From: Sphingomonas sp. BK580
GTDB taxonomy: Bacteria > Pseudomonadota > Alphaproteobacteria > Sphingomonadales > Sphingomonadaceae
NCBI RefSeq assembly: GCF_014194975.1
Contig: NZ_JACIAY010000007.1
Span: forward strand, 124,001-188,000
Length of the DNA stretch: 64,000 nucleotides
Direction of reading: 5' to 3'
In this document: positions 26,427 through 35,061 of the stretch, piece after piece
Layout: each line of letters opens with the position of its first letter
Position numbering within the stretch: the first letter of the stretch is position 1
The notes under the pieces: model-generated
The model's input: only the letters and a program-made list of their open reading frames with translations
What the model was told of the DNA's origin: nothing
Database searches by the model: none
Translations under genes and position numbers: made by a program

Positions 26427-28169
26427 ATGAGCAACGCTCTCACCCCCTCGCCGCAGAACCCCGCGCCGATCACGCTGGTGCCGGAGAAGTTCGCCAACCC
26501 GCTGCGCCAGATCCAGGGCGTGTTCGCGCAGCCCGCGGTGCGACGCGCCGGCCCGATGGCGATGATGGTCGGCCTGATCGGCGCCGCCGGCCTCGCCTGG
26601 TCGGCGCTGTCGACGCCGCCGCAGAAGGTGCTGTTCTCGGGCCTGCCCGACTCGGACAAGGCCGCGGTGACCAGCGCGCTGACCGCCGCCAACATCACCA
26701 GCCACATCGATTCCTCGTCGGACGCGCTGACCGTCGACGAGGAGGATTTCAGCAAGGCGCGGATGCTGCTCGCCGGCCAGGGCCTGCCCAAGGCGGCGCC
26801 GGGCGGCTACGCCATCCTCGACCAGCTGCCGATGGGCGTCAGCCGCGCGGTCGAGGGCGAGCGGCTGCGCCAGGCGCGCGAGACCGAGCTGGCGCGCTCG
26901 ATCCAGGAGATCGACGCGGTCGCCGAGGCGCGCGTCCACCTCGCCATGCCCGAGGCCAGCGTGTTCGTGCGCGACAATGCCGCGCCGTCCGCCTCGGTGG
27001 TGCTCAAGCTCCAGGGGGGGCGCTCGCTGAGCGACGCGCAGGTCCGCTCGATCGTCAACCTGGTCGCCTCCTCGGTGCCGGGGATGAAGCCCGACGCGGT
27101 CACCGTGGTCGACCAGCTCGGCGGCCTGCTCACCAAGTCGGGCGACGGCCCCGACGCCGCCAACGACAAGCGCATCGAGTTCCAGCGCCGCGTCGAGGAC
27201 AAGTACCGCCAGCAGCTGATCCAGCTGCTGACGCCGCTGGTCGGCGCGGGCAATTTCACCGCCGAGGTGCAGGCCGACGTCAACCTCGACGAGACCAGCG
27301 CGACGCGCGAGAGCTATGACAAGGACGGCCGCCTGCGCGCCGAGACCGGCAACTGGACCGGCAACATGGCGACCGGCCAGGCGCCCGCGGGCATCCCCGG
27401 CGCGCTGAGCAACACGCCGCCGCCGGCCTCGCAGCTGTCGACGCCGCAGCCCGCCACCGGCGCGCCCGGCACACCGCAGCCCCAGCCGGTGGCCGGCGGC
27501 CCCGCGCCCGACCCTGCCAAGCAGAGCGACTCGTTCCAGCGCGCCTATGACCTCAACAAGGAGGTGTCGGTCACCCGCGCGGCGCCCGGCAACATCAAGC
27601 GACTGTCGGTCGCGGTGCTGCTGCGCGACCCCGAGAAGGGCAAGCGCACCGCGATGGAGATCAACCAGATCAACGATCTGGTGAAGAGCGCGGTCGGCTT
27701 CGACCAGACCCGCAACGACAATGTCACGGTGATCAGCCGCAAGTTCGCCGACGCCACCGACGCGAACGACGCGCCCAAGTGGTACGACAATGCCTGGCTG
27801 CCGGTGCTGGCGCGCAACGTCACCGCGCTGATCATCGCGCTGCTGGTCCTGCTGCTCGGCGTGCGCCCGATCGCCAAGGCGCTGATGAAGAAGCGCGAGG
27901 ACGCCAGCCCGGCGACGCTGTCGGCGCCGGCCGCGACGCCGGGCACCCCGCTGCTCGGCGAGGACGGCGAGCCGCTGCTCGGCGCCGACGGGCAGCCGCT
28001 GATGGGCGAGGCCGGCATCGCGGTGGCGCCGCCGGTCAGCCTCGACCAGATCGAGACGAGCCGCAGCTACGAGGAGCGGATCGGCGCGGTGCGCGGCTTC
28101 ACCCGCGACAACCCCGCGCGCGCGGCGCTGGCGGTGCGTGACATGATCACCGCCGAGGCCAAGTCGTGA
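26427..28169 (+). CDS. fliF: Flagellar MS-ring protein FliF
   Basis: A 580-residue inner-membrane ring protein. The first helix (MAMMVGLIGAAGLAWSAL) is near residue 45 and the second (VTALIIALLVLLLGVRPIAKAL) near residue 470. Between them is the YscJ/FliF domain with EGERLRQARETELARSI and ARVHLAMPEASVF. A proline-rich stretch lies around residues 320-370. The C-terminal tail binds FliG, whose gene overlaps this one by four bases. Confidence 0.95.
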   Translation: MSNALTPSPQNPAPITLVPEKFANPLRQIQGVFAQPAVRRAGPMAMMVGLIGAAGLAWSALSTPPQKVLFSGLPDSDKAAVTSALTAANITSHIDSSSDALTVDEEDFSKARMLLAGQGLPKAAPGGYAILDQLPMGVSRAVEGERLRQARETELARSIQEIDAVAEARVHLAMPEASVFVRDNAAPSASVVLKLQGGRSLSDAQVRSIVNLVASSVPGMKPDAVTVVDQLGGLLTKSGDGPDAANDKRIEFQRRVEDKYRQQLIQLLTPLVGAGNFTAEVQADVNLDETSATRESYDKDGRLRAETGNWTGNMATGQAPAGIPGALSNTPPPASQLSTPQPATGAPGTPQPQPVAGGPAPDPAKQSDSFQRAYDLNKEVSVTRAAPGNIKRLSVAVLLRDPEKGKRTAMEINQINDLVKSAVGFDQTRNDNVTVISRKFADATDANDAPKWYDNAWLPVLARNVTALIIALLVLLLGVRPIAKALMKKREDASPATLSAPAATPGTPLLGEDGEPLLGADGQPLMGEAGIAVAPPVSLDQIETSRSYEERIGAVRGFTRDNPARAALAVRDMITAEAKS

Positions 28170-29194
28170 GCGCGGTCGCCGCCGCCCCGCGCACCTTCAC
28201 CGGCGTCGAGCGCGCCGCGGTGCTGATGATGCTCGTCGGCGAGGAGGAAGCCGCCGCGATCCTGCAGAAGCTCGATCCCGAGGAGGTCCGCAAGCTGGGC
28301 AGCGCGATGTTCGCGGTGGCCGACGTCAGCGAGCAGGAGGTGGAGCTGGTGCTCGACGATTTCGTCGGCCGCGCGCGCGAGCGCACCGGCATCACCTTCA
28401 ACCCCGGCCCCAAGGTGGAGGCGGTGATGACCCGCGCGCTCGGCCGCGAGAAGGCCGAGAGCGTGCTGGCGCAGATCACCCCGCCCGAGGCGGTGTGCGA
28501 GATCGACCTGCTCGACTGGCTCGACGCCAGCGAGATCGCGACGATGCTCGACAAGGAGCACCCGCAGATCGCCGCGGTGCTGATCGCCAACCTCGACCCC
28601 GCGGTCGGCGGCCAGGTGCTCGAGCTGCTGCCTGAGGCGGTCCAGCCCGACATCCTCCACCGCATCGCCAAGCTCGGCCCGATCACCCCCGAGGCGGTCG
28701 AGACGCTGCGCACGCTGATCGCGTCGCGCAGCGGCGGCGGCGGCAGCGGCGGCGGCCCGGTCGGCGGGCTCCAGCTCGGCGGCGCGCGCGAGGCGGCCAA
28801 GATCCTGCAGGGCGCGCGCAAGGCGACCGAGCAGCGCGTCATGCCCAAGCTGCTCAAGATGGACCGCGACATCGCGCGCCAGATCGAGGAGGCCATGTTC
28901 GTCTTCGACAACCTGCTGGAGCTCGACGACAAGTCGCTGGGCACGCTGATCCGCAACGTCGACGGCGACACGCTGACGCGCGCGCTCAAGGGCGTGGACG
29001 AAGCGGCGCGCAACCGTATCCTCGGCTGCATGTCGGCGCGCGCCGCCGACGGCATCCGCGACGACATGGAGGCGCGCGGCCCGATGAAGCTGAGCGAGGT
29101 GCTCGAGGCGCAGAAGGTGATCATCCAGATCGCGCGCAACCTCGCCAAGGACGGCACGATCAACATGGGGGCAGGTGACGACGATTATGTCTGA
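28166..29194 (+). CDS. fliG: Flagellar motor switch protein FliG
   Basis: A 342-residue rotor protein with a GTG start overlapping the fliF stop. The EHPQ motif (MLDKEHPQIAAVLIANLDP) and the C-terminal torque helix region (LGTLIRNVDGDTLTRALKG) are present. A glycine/serine-rich insert (SRSGGGGSGGGPVGG) lies near residue 190. The switch partners FliM and FliN are not in the window. Confidence 0.95.
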   Translation: MSAVAAAPRTFTGVERAAVLMMLVGEEEAAAILQKLDPEEVRKLGSAMFAVADVSEQEVELVLDDFVGRARERTGITFNPGPKVEAVMTRALGREKAESVLAQITPPEAVCEIDLLDWLDASEIATMLDKEHPQIAAVLIANLDPAVGGQVLELLPEAVQPDILHRIAKLGPITPEAVETLRTLIASRSGGGGSGGGPVGGLQLGGAREAAKILQGARKATEQRVMPKLLKMDRDIARQIEEAMFVFDNLLELDDKSLGTLIRNVDGDTLTRALKGVDEAARNRILGCMSARAADGIRDDMEARGPMKLSEVLEAQKVIIQIARNLAKDGTINMGAGDDDYV

Positions 29195-29933
29195 GGCGAC
29201 GTTCGTCATCGGGCTGCCGGCACGTGCCGACGCGGCCGCCACCACGCGCGCGCGCGCGCAGTCCGAGTCCACCGGCGGCTTCACCCCCGCCGACCTGATC
29301 GCGCGGATCGAGCAGGCGTTCGGCGCGCGCCCGCCCGAGACGGCCGCGACCGCCGAGCAGCCGCGCCACTTCGCGCCGGCCGACCCGGCGAGCGACCCGA
29401 CCGCTGGCTGGGACATGCTCGACCACGAGGCGCAGCCGCTGCCCTGCCTCGAGCAGGTCGAGGCCGCGCGCGCGGAAGGCTATGAGGAGGGCTTCGCCGC
29501 CGCCACCCACGCCGCGCAGGCCGAGGCGGCGCGCGACCGCGCGCTGCTCGACGGCGTCGCCGCGCAGCTGCGCGCCGGCGGCGCGATCGACCGCGCCGCG
29601 CTGGCCGAGACGCTGCGCCGCACCGTGCTGACGCTCGTCACCGCGGTGGTGGGCGAGACCGGCGTCTCGGGTCCGCTGCTCGCCGCGCGAGTCGAGGCCG
29701 CGGTCGACCTGCTCGCCGACGCGAGCGAGTCGGCGATGCTGCGGGTCAACCCCGACGACGTCGCGCTGCTCGCCGGGCTGCTGCCCGACACGATCTTCCC
29801 GGTCGGCGACGCCGCGGTGGCGCGCGGCAGCTTCGTCATGGAGGCGGCCTCGACCATCGTCGAGGACGGTCCCGCGCTGTGGATGGAGCAGCTGACGGCG
29901 GCGATCGAGCGCGCGGCGGTGCCCGCGTGCTGA
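29187..29933 (+). CDS. fliH: Flagellar assembly protein FliH-like
   Basis: A 248-residue protein between fliG and fliI, the standard place for FliH, the regulator of the export ATPase. Features include EAARAEGYEEGFAAATHAAQ and the C-terminal domain with RVNPDDVALLAGLLPD, which resembles FliH. The ATG at 29187 overlaps the fliG stop (ATGTCTGA); a GTG at 29175 is an alternative. Confidence 0.8.
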   Translation: MSEATFVIGLPARADAAATTRARAQSESTGGFTPADLIARIEQAFGARPPETAATAEQPRHFAPADPASDPTAGWDMLDHEAQPLPCLEQVEAARAEGYEEGFAAATHAAQAEAARDRALLDGVAAQLRAGGAIDRAALAETLRRTVLTLVTAVVGETGVSGPLLAARVEAAVDLLADASESAMLRVNPDDVALLAGLLPDTIFPVGDAAVARGSFVMEAASTIVEDGPALWMEQLTAAIERAAVPAC

Positions 29934-31258
29934 ACCGCTTCGCCGACGATTACCTCGCCACACTGGCGGGCGCGGCACCGCGCTTCGCCGCCAAGGTCTC
30001 GGGCCGGCTGTCGTCCTACGACGGGCTGCTGATGGAGGCGGTGGGGCTGTCGCTGCCGGTCGGCACCGTGTGCCGCATCGGCGCCGCGGGCACCGCGCAG
30101 GTCGAGGCCGAGGTGATCGGCTTCCGCAACGGCCGCACGCTGATGATGAACCTGGGCGGACCCGCCGCGCTGCTGCCCAACGCGCCGGTGCGCCCGCTCG
30201 GCGCGCCCGGCGAGGCCGAGGTCGGCGCGGCGCTGCTGGGGCGCGTGGTCGACGGCTCGGGCGCGCCGATCGACGGGCTCGGCCCGATCCGCGGCGCGGG
30301 GCGCTGGCCGCTCGCCGGGCACATGCAGTCGCCGCTCGACCGCGGCCGCGTGCTCGCCCCGCTCGACGTCGGCGTGCGCGCGATCAACGGGCTGCTCACC
30401 GTCGGCCAGGGCCAGCGCGTCGGCATCATGGCGGGCTCGGGCGTCGGCAAGTCGGTGCTGCTCGGCATGATGGTGCGCGCGGCGCAGGCCGACGTGATCG
30501 TGATCGGACTGATCGGCGAGCGCTCGCGCGAGGTCGCCGACTTCCTCGAGACCAAGGTGGCGGGCGAGGCGCGCCAGCGCGCGGTGGTCGTCGCGGTGCC
30601 CGCCAACCACTCGCCGGTGCTGCGCATCCGCGGCGCGCTGCGCGCCACCGCGATCGCGGAGGCCTTCCGCGCCGAGGGCAAGAAGGTGCTGCTGATCATC
30701 GACTCGCTCACCCGCGTCGCGCACGCCGGGCGCGAGATCGGGCTGGCGCTGGGCGAGCCCGCCTCGGCGCGCGGCTATCCGCCCTCGGCGATCGCGATGC
30801 TGCCCAACCTGCTGGAGCGCGCGGGCTCGGACGTGAACACCGGCGGCTCGATCACCGGCATCTACACCGTGCTGGCCGACGGCGACGACGGCAACGACCC
30901 CGTGGTCGACTCGGCGCGCTCGATCCTCGACGGCCATATCGTGCTGAGCCGCGCGATGGCCGAGCGCGCGGTCTATCCCGCGATCGACGTCTCCAAGTCG
31001 ATCAGCCGCGTGATGAACGACATCGTGCCCGCCGAGCACCAGCAGGCCGCGCGCGCGCTGCGCCGCCACCTCGCCACCTACGAGGAGAACCGCGACCTGG
31101 TGCTGATGGGCGCCTATCGCTCGGGCAGCGACGCCGCGATCGACAACGCCATCGCCTATCACCCCGCGATCACCGAGTTCATCCGCCAGGAGACGTCGCA
31201 GGTGGTGCCGCTGGCGGACGCCGCGGCCGAGCTGGTCGGCGTGTTCGGCGATGGCTGA
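29927..31258 (+). CDS. fliI: Flagellum-specific export ATPase FliI
   Basis: A 443-residue F1-like ATPase. Walker A is MAGSGVGKSVLLG (about residue 165), followed by GERSREVADFLE and the Walker B region LLIIDSLTRVAHAGREIGLA. GEPASARGYPPSAIAMLPNL is another FliI signature. It starts at a GTG overlapping the fliH end. It drives substrate unfolding at the export gate together with FliH and FlhA. Confidence 0.94.
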   Translation: MLNRFADDYLATLAGAAPRFAAKVSGRLSSYDGLLMEAVGLSLPVGTVCRIGAAGTAQVEAEVIGFRNGRTLMMNLGGPAALLPNAPVRPLGAPGEAEVGAALLGRVVDGSGAPIDGLGPIRGAGRWPLAGHMQSPLDRGRVLAPLDVGVRAINGLLTVGQGQRVGIMAGSGVGKSVLLGMMVRAAQADVIVIGLIGERSREVADFLETKVAGEARQRAVVVAVPANHSPVLRIRGALRATAIAEAFRAEGKKVLLIIDSLTRVAHAGREIGLALGEPASARGYPPSAIAMLPNLLERAGSDVNTGGSITGIYTVLADGDDGNDPVVDSARSILDGHIVLSRAMAERAVYPAIDVSKSISRVMNDIVPAEHQQAARALRRHLATYEENRDLVLMGAYRSGSDAAIDNAIAYHPAITEFIRQETSQVVPLADAAAELVGVFGDG

Positions 31259-31661
31259 CGCGGCGCGGCTCAAGCGGCTGCACCGCGTGCGCACGCTCCA
31301 GCTCGGGCTGGCGCGCGCGGACGAGGCGCGCGCGCGGGCGCAGCTGACGAGCGAGACCCAGCTGGCGCACCGCATCGGCCAGCTGGTCGACGCGGTGGCG
31401 CCGGTGCCGACCGCGGCGACGGGCGCGGTCAACCTCGCCGCGGCGGCGCATTTCCGCGAGCGGCTGCAGCGCTCGGCCGAGGCGGCGGTGAACCGCGTGC
31501 GCATGGCCGAGCAGCACGCCGAGCGCAGCGGCGCGGCGACAAGGTCGGCGCGGCGCGACCAGAATGCGGTGGAGAAACTGATCGACCGCCAGCGCGCCGA
31601 GGACGTGCGCGCCGAGATGAAGGCGCTGGAGGACGCGCCCGCGCCGGTGCCGCGGTGGTAG
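31251..31661 (+). CDS. fliJ: FliJ-like flagellar export protein
   Basis: A 136-residue, strongly helical and charged protein overlapping fliI by eight bases. Long helices (RLHRVRTLQLGLARADEARA and ERLQRSAEAAVNRVRMAEQH) suggest the coiled coil of FliJ, which docks in the ATPase ring. Sequence identity in FliJ is generally low, so the call depends on position. Confidence 0.7.
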   Translation: MADAARLKRLHRVRTLQLGLARADEARARAQLTSETQLAHRIGQLVDAVAPVPTAATGAVNLAAAAHFRERLQRSAEAAVNRVRMAEQHAERSGAATRSARRDQNAVEKLIDRQRAEDVRAEMKALEDAPAPVPRW

Positions 31662-31810
31662 GGGCGGCGGCGGGGGCGGCGTGGCCCCTCCTGTTCCCCG
31701 GCGCAGGCCGGGGCCCAGGTGGGAAGGTGCCGGTGGGGGGCACGCTGGCCCGCCCAACTCGCCCCTCCCTCACCCGCCGGCCGCGGTCGATCGCGGGCGC
31801 TCGTCGAGCG

Positions 31811-32233
31811 TCAGTCGCCGCTCACCTCGCCCAGGTCGTCCTTCAGCTTCGCCCTGACGCGCCTGCGCCGAGCGTCCCTGATCAGCTCGCTGATCTCGTC
31901 GAGCAGCACGATCCCGTCTTCGGCTTGCCCCGTCTTCATATCGGGATCGGCTTCGAACAGTGCCTTGGCACGCGCGGACATGTCGATCGCCTTGGCGTAA
32001 TTGTCCTCGCCCAGCTTCTCTCGCACGAGCTCTAGGCCATTGTTCAACTCATAAAAGTCCGCCTCAAGGAATGTTTCCGGAAAGTAGCCGGTTTTCTTTT
32101 TGAACTTTCTTGGGACATGCAATACCATCGCTCCGAGTTAGTCGTATATCTCCCCGAGTGTTTTTGGGATATATGGCCCTGGCTTAGTGACAGAACTGCT
32201 AAAGAAGTAATCTTCTTCTTCCGCGTCGTTCAT
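31811..32233 (-). pseudogene. Interrupted paralogue of the putative immunity gene
   Basis: Reading leftward from ATG 32233 (after GGAGGGAA), the frame gives MNDAEEEDYFF...IPKTLGEIYD, then TAA at 32140-32138, and continues in the same frame with LGAMVLHVPRKFKKKTGYFP to 31811. Aligned to the intact neighbour at 32387, the TAA falls exactly where that protein has glutamine (SEIEDQLGSMML). A single CAA-to-TAA change therefore explains the break. Translation could restart at ATG 32128 and give a 105-residue product lacking the N-terminal third. The paralogues share the ends KDD-GEV-GD and the middle TGYFP and AKAI..S.RAKALF. Confidence 0.8.
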
Positions 32234-32386
32234 TCTGCAGCTTCCCTCCGGGAGGCATCTCCCCCCTGCGTTGACCTGACAATCGCGACTGCAACTGGCA
32301 AACCGCTGTGGCGCGAGATCTGTCGGCCTGCCGGTCGGACGTGCCGTCCATTCGGCATCCCGCCAGCCGCCCACCACAGCAGACCG

Positions 32387-32806
32387 TCAGTCGCCGGTCA
32401 CCTCGCCCTCATCGTCCTTGAGGCCGCTCTCGTAGCGGTGGCGCCGCACCGCGTTGATCAGCTGATCGATCTCGTCGAGCAGCCGATTGCCTTCCCTCGT
32501 CTTCTCGCTGGCGATATCTGGTGCCTGTAAAAACAACGCCTTCGCGCGGCCTGACAGCTCGATTGCCTTGGCGTGAACATCCTTCCCGAGCTTCTCCCGC
32601 ATACGGTCTAGGCCACTGTTGAGTTTGAAGAAACTTGATTCCAGGCTTAAATCAGGAAAATACCCCGTCCTATCTTTGAAGTGAGGAGATTTCAGCATCA
32701 TCGAGCCAAGCTGATCTTCAATTTCGCTCAGTGCTTGTGGTATGTATGGACGCGGTTTTGCATAGGAGCTTCTGTAAACAAAGTGTTCTTCTTTATCCTG
32801 ACTCAT
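32387..32806 (-). CDS. Hypothetical protein, possible immunity protein
   Basis: A 139-residue, acidic, mostly helical protein with no recognised domain. It lies directly downstream of the putative nuclease toxin (overlap of four bases) and is a paralogue of the interrupted gene at 31811. Small acidic proteins coded right after a toxin and present in tandem copies are typical of immunity genes; that role is inferred. The base composition is clearly richer in A and T than that of the flanking genes. Confidence 0.6.
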   Translation of the reverse strand: MSQDKEEHFVYRSSYAKPRPYIPQALSEIEDQLGSMMLKSPHFKDRTGYFPDLSLESSFFKLNSGLDRMREKLGKDVHAKAIELSGRAKALFLQAPDIASEKTREGNRLLDEIDQLINAVRRHRYESGLKDDEGEVTGD

Positions 32807-33873
32807 TTTCCATTCCCCCTTATGATGTAGCTACCTCCCTCCTGCCGCGGACGTATGATCACGACTGCGGAAGGCCTTGACCTTCCCTCAAAAAATTCCT
32901 TAACTTGACCACCGCTCATCGTTTTCTCCGCAATAGACACATCAAAGAAGACATTTCCGATGCGAAGGTCGGGCAGGCGATACCCGGAGCCGTCATGTAG
33001 ATATTCTCTCCTGTTGACGGCAATCTCACGATCGGCGGATGTAATAACGCCTGCGAGGTGGAATTTTTCTCTCAAGCCGTTGCGCACTTCCCGATCGATG
33101 AAATTTCCTAAGGCCTCTCGCTTGTGGAGGCGAATCGGCAGAGCTGAAGCTGCCAGTCGCGCGGTGCCATCATCGTGAGCCTCATCAGCGATCTGCTGCA
33201 TTGTTCGGACAGCCTCGACCCGCAACGGCCCAAGATCACCTTTGACACGCATCATAACAACGGCGCGATTGAAACGAAGGTCATCGATGAGGCGTCGCTG
33301 ACCCGCCTCGGTGGACGGAAACTGGAACGATTGGTAAACGAAGGTCGGATCCAGCGCCTTGATGTCCGCGAGAATTTTGTCCGCCTGCGCGCGCATGAGG
33401 GCGGTACGGATCTCTGCGCCAGGGCCTGTTATGTTCAGGAAGCCGTCCAACGGCGCCAGCAAGGCGCCGGCCGGCGTGTCACGCAGGATCGGCAGCTCAT
33501 CCAGCGTCATCGGATCCTCGAAGGCGCGGATGTTGCCGCCGCGCGTCTCGGGCGGCTCCGGCGCGCCGATCGGGATCAGCGTCGGCCCCGGCTCACCCGG
33601 CCGATAGACGCCGTCCGAACGGACGACACCGCCGCCCTCTCCTACACCACCGCCTTCACCTCCTCGCCCCGGCGGTCCGTCGCGCGACGCCGCCTCGCCG
33701 CCCGGGCCGGAGGTGAAGCGACCGTCGCGCGGGTCGTGCCAGGGGTTGAACTTCAGCTCGACGCCGTCGTCGCGGCGCGTCGGGATTCGCCCCGTCCGTA
33801 TCCAGATCGAGAATAAGCGCCGTCGTTCGGCGGGGCTCACCCCCGCCGGTATCCATGCCCGCTCCATGTTCAT
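32803..33873 (-). CDS. Candidate polymorphic toxin with C-terminal nuclease-like domain
   Basis: A 356-residue protein with a mosaic look. The N-terminal third contains a KFNPWHDPRDGRFTSGPGG segment, a motif seen in alphaproteobacterial toxins and phage-related proteins, then a glycine/proline-rich linker. The last 80 residues contain RLPDLRIGNVFFDVSIAEKT followed by QVKEFFEG and AVVIIRP, which resembles the PD-(D/E)xK nuclease pattern (PD, then D-x-S, then E-x-K). There is no signal peptide. The start at 33873 is chosen over a TTG at 33951. The coding GC content falls toward the 3' end. The function is inferred from the C-terminal motif and the neighbouring genes. Confidence 0.55.
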   Translation of the reverse strand: MNMERAWIPAGVSPAERRRLFSIWIRTGRIPTRRDDGVELKFNPWHDPRDGRFTSGPGGEAASRDGPPGRGGEGGGVGEGGGVVRSDGVYRPGEPGPTLIPIGAPEPPETRGGNIRAFEDPMTLDELPILRDTPAGALLAPLDGFLNITGPGAEIRTALMRAQADKILADIKALDPTFVYQSFQFPSTEAGQRRLIDDLRFNRAVVMMRVKGDLGPLRVEAVRTMQQIADEAHDDGTARLAASALPIRLHKREALGNFIDREVRNGLREKFHLAGVITSADREIAVNRREYLHDGSGYRLPDLRIGNVFFDVSIAEKTMSGGQVKEFFEGRSRPSAVVIIRPRQEGGSYIIRGNGK

Positions 33874-34016
33874 CGTGTCGCCCCGCTCTGCTGACGCGGC
33901 GAGAACATCTGAGCAACATTCCCCAACAAGGCGATCGCCGATGGCGTGCAATCACCGTGCTGGGTCAACGCGAGGAGAGGGCGGCGCGATCGGTGTGTCG
34001 AGGGGCGTTTGCCCCT

Positions 34017-34115
34017 ACGCTGTCGCCCCGGCGAAGGCCGGGGCCCAGTTGGGTAGGCCGTGGTGGGACTTACCAACGTCTTCCAACTGGACCCCGGCTT
34101 TCGCCGGGGTGACGG
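34017..34115. repeat. Palindromic repeat, family A
   Basis: Arms GTCGCCCCGGCGAAGGCCGGGG and CCCCGGCTTTCGCCGGGGTGAC, with CCAGTTGG and CCAACTGG inside. It separates the toxin gene from the aspartic protease gene. Confidence 0.75.
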
Positions 34116-34186
34116 TTAGTGTGGGGCGAGAGGGAGCATCCTGGCCGTCAAGATGACAGCCCGATGGCCCCGCCCCCGCCGCCCCT

Positions 34187-34813
34187 CTACGCCTCCTGCG
34201 GGTGGTGCGGCGTGAGGATCAGCGTGCGCCCCTCGACCCGCCACGCGCTCAGCCGCGACAGGAAGTTCATCCCCACCACGTCGACGTCGCCGAACGCAGG
34301 CGACACCACCACCGCGAGGTCGCGCGCCACCACGTTGCCGAAGCGCAGCTCCGCCAGCGCCCCGGTGTCGGCGCGGATCGTGCCGTTGGCGGTCTTGAGC
34401 AGCAGCGGGAAGGTCGCGGGCCGCACCTCCACCCCCGCGGCCGCCGCGGTGGCGGGCGACAAAGCGGTGATCGTCGCGCCGCTGTCAACCAGCAGCCGCC
34501 GCTCCACCGTTGCCCCCAGCGGGCCGAGCCGCGCGCGCACGTAGAAATGGCCGTCGGGGCTCATCTTGACCCGCGTCTCGCTGCCCGAGACCTGCTGGCT
34601 CTCGACGTCGAGCGCGGCGGCGACGCGGCCGAGCCAGGGGTCGAAGCGCTCGCGTTCCACCAGCAGCGTGTAGAGCAGCACCGCCAGCCCGCCCCACACC
34701 GCCAGGCTCACCAGCGTGCGCAGCAGCGGCACGCGCCGCGCCACGATCGCCGCCACCAGCAGGGCGCCGAGCAGCAGGTAGAAATGCGGGTTGGCCGAGA
34801 CGTCGACGGGCAT
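34187..34813 (-). CDS. Membrane-anchored retropepsin-like aspartic protease
   Basis: A 208-residue protein with two N-terminal hydrophobic segments (FYLLLGALLVAAIVA and LVSLAVWGGLAVLLYTLL, residues 11-52). The protease domain carries LLVDSGATITALS (Asp at about residue 110), the single catalytic motif of retroviral-type aspartic proteases of the TIGR02281 clan. The end has VDVVGMNFLSRL, another conserved family element. It probably acts on the outer face of the inner membrane. Substrate unknown. Confidence 0.82.
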   Translation of the reverse strand: MPVDVSANPHFYLLLGALLVAAIVARRVPLLRTLVSLAVWGGLAVLLYTLLVERERFDPWLGRVAAALDVESQQVSGSETRVKMSPDGHFYVRARLGPLGATVERRLLVDSGATITALSPATAAAAGVEVRPATFPLLLKTANGTIRADTGALAELRFGNVVARDLAVVVSPAFGDVDVVGMNFLSRLSAWRVEGRTLILTPHHPQEA

Positions 34814-35061
34814 GCCCCAGATATAGGGACGCCTCCGCCGCGGATAAGGCCACGCTGGCGCCGCGGCACGCGCGCGGCTATATCGGTGCCACCATGCGCA
34901 CGGCCCGGCTCACTACTAGCATCCCGGCGCGGCCAACGGCCGGCGCGCGCGTCACCCGCTGACGCGCCCCGCCGGCCGCGCCACGCCGGGCAGGCTCCCT
35001 CTTTTCGTCGCGTCACGCGCGCCTTAGGGCGTGCCCCACGGTTCTCGCAGGAAGATACTCC

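Noticed and set aside
34820..35061. A T-box or other leader riboswitch before thrS
   Set aside because: No T-box motif was seen in the 240 bases upstream, and T-boxes are not expected in this group.
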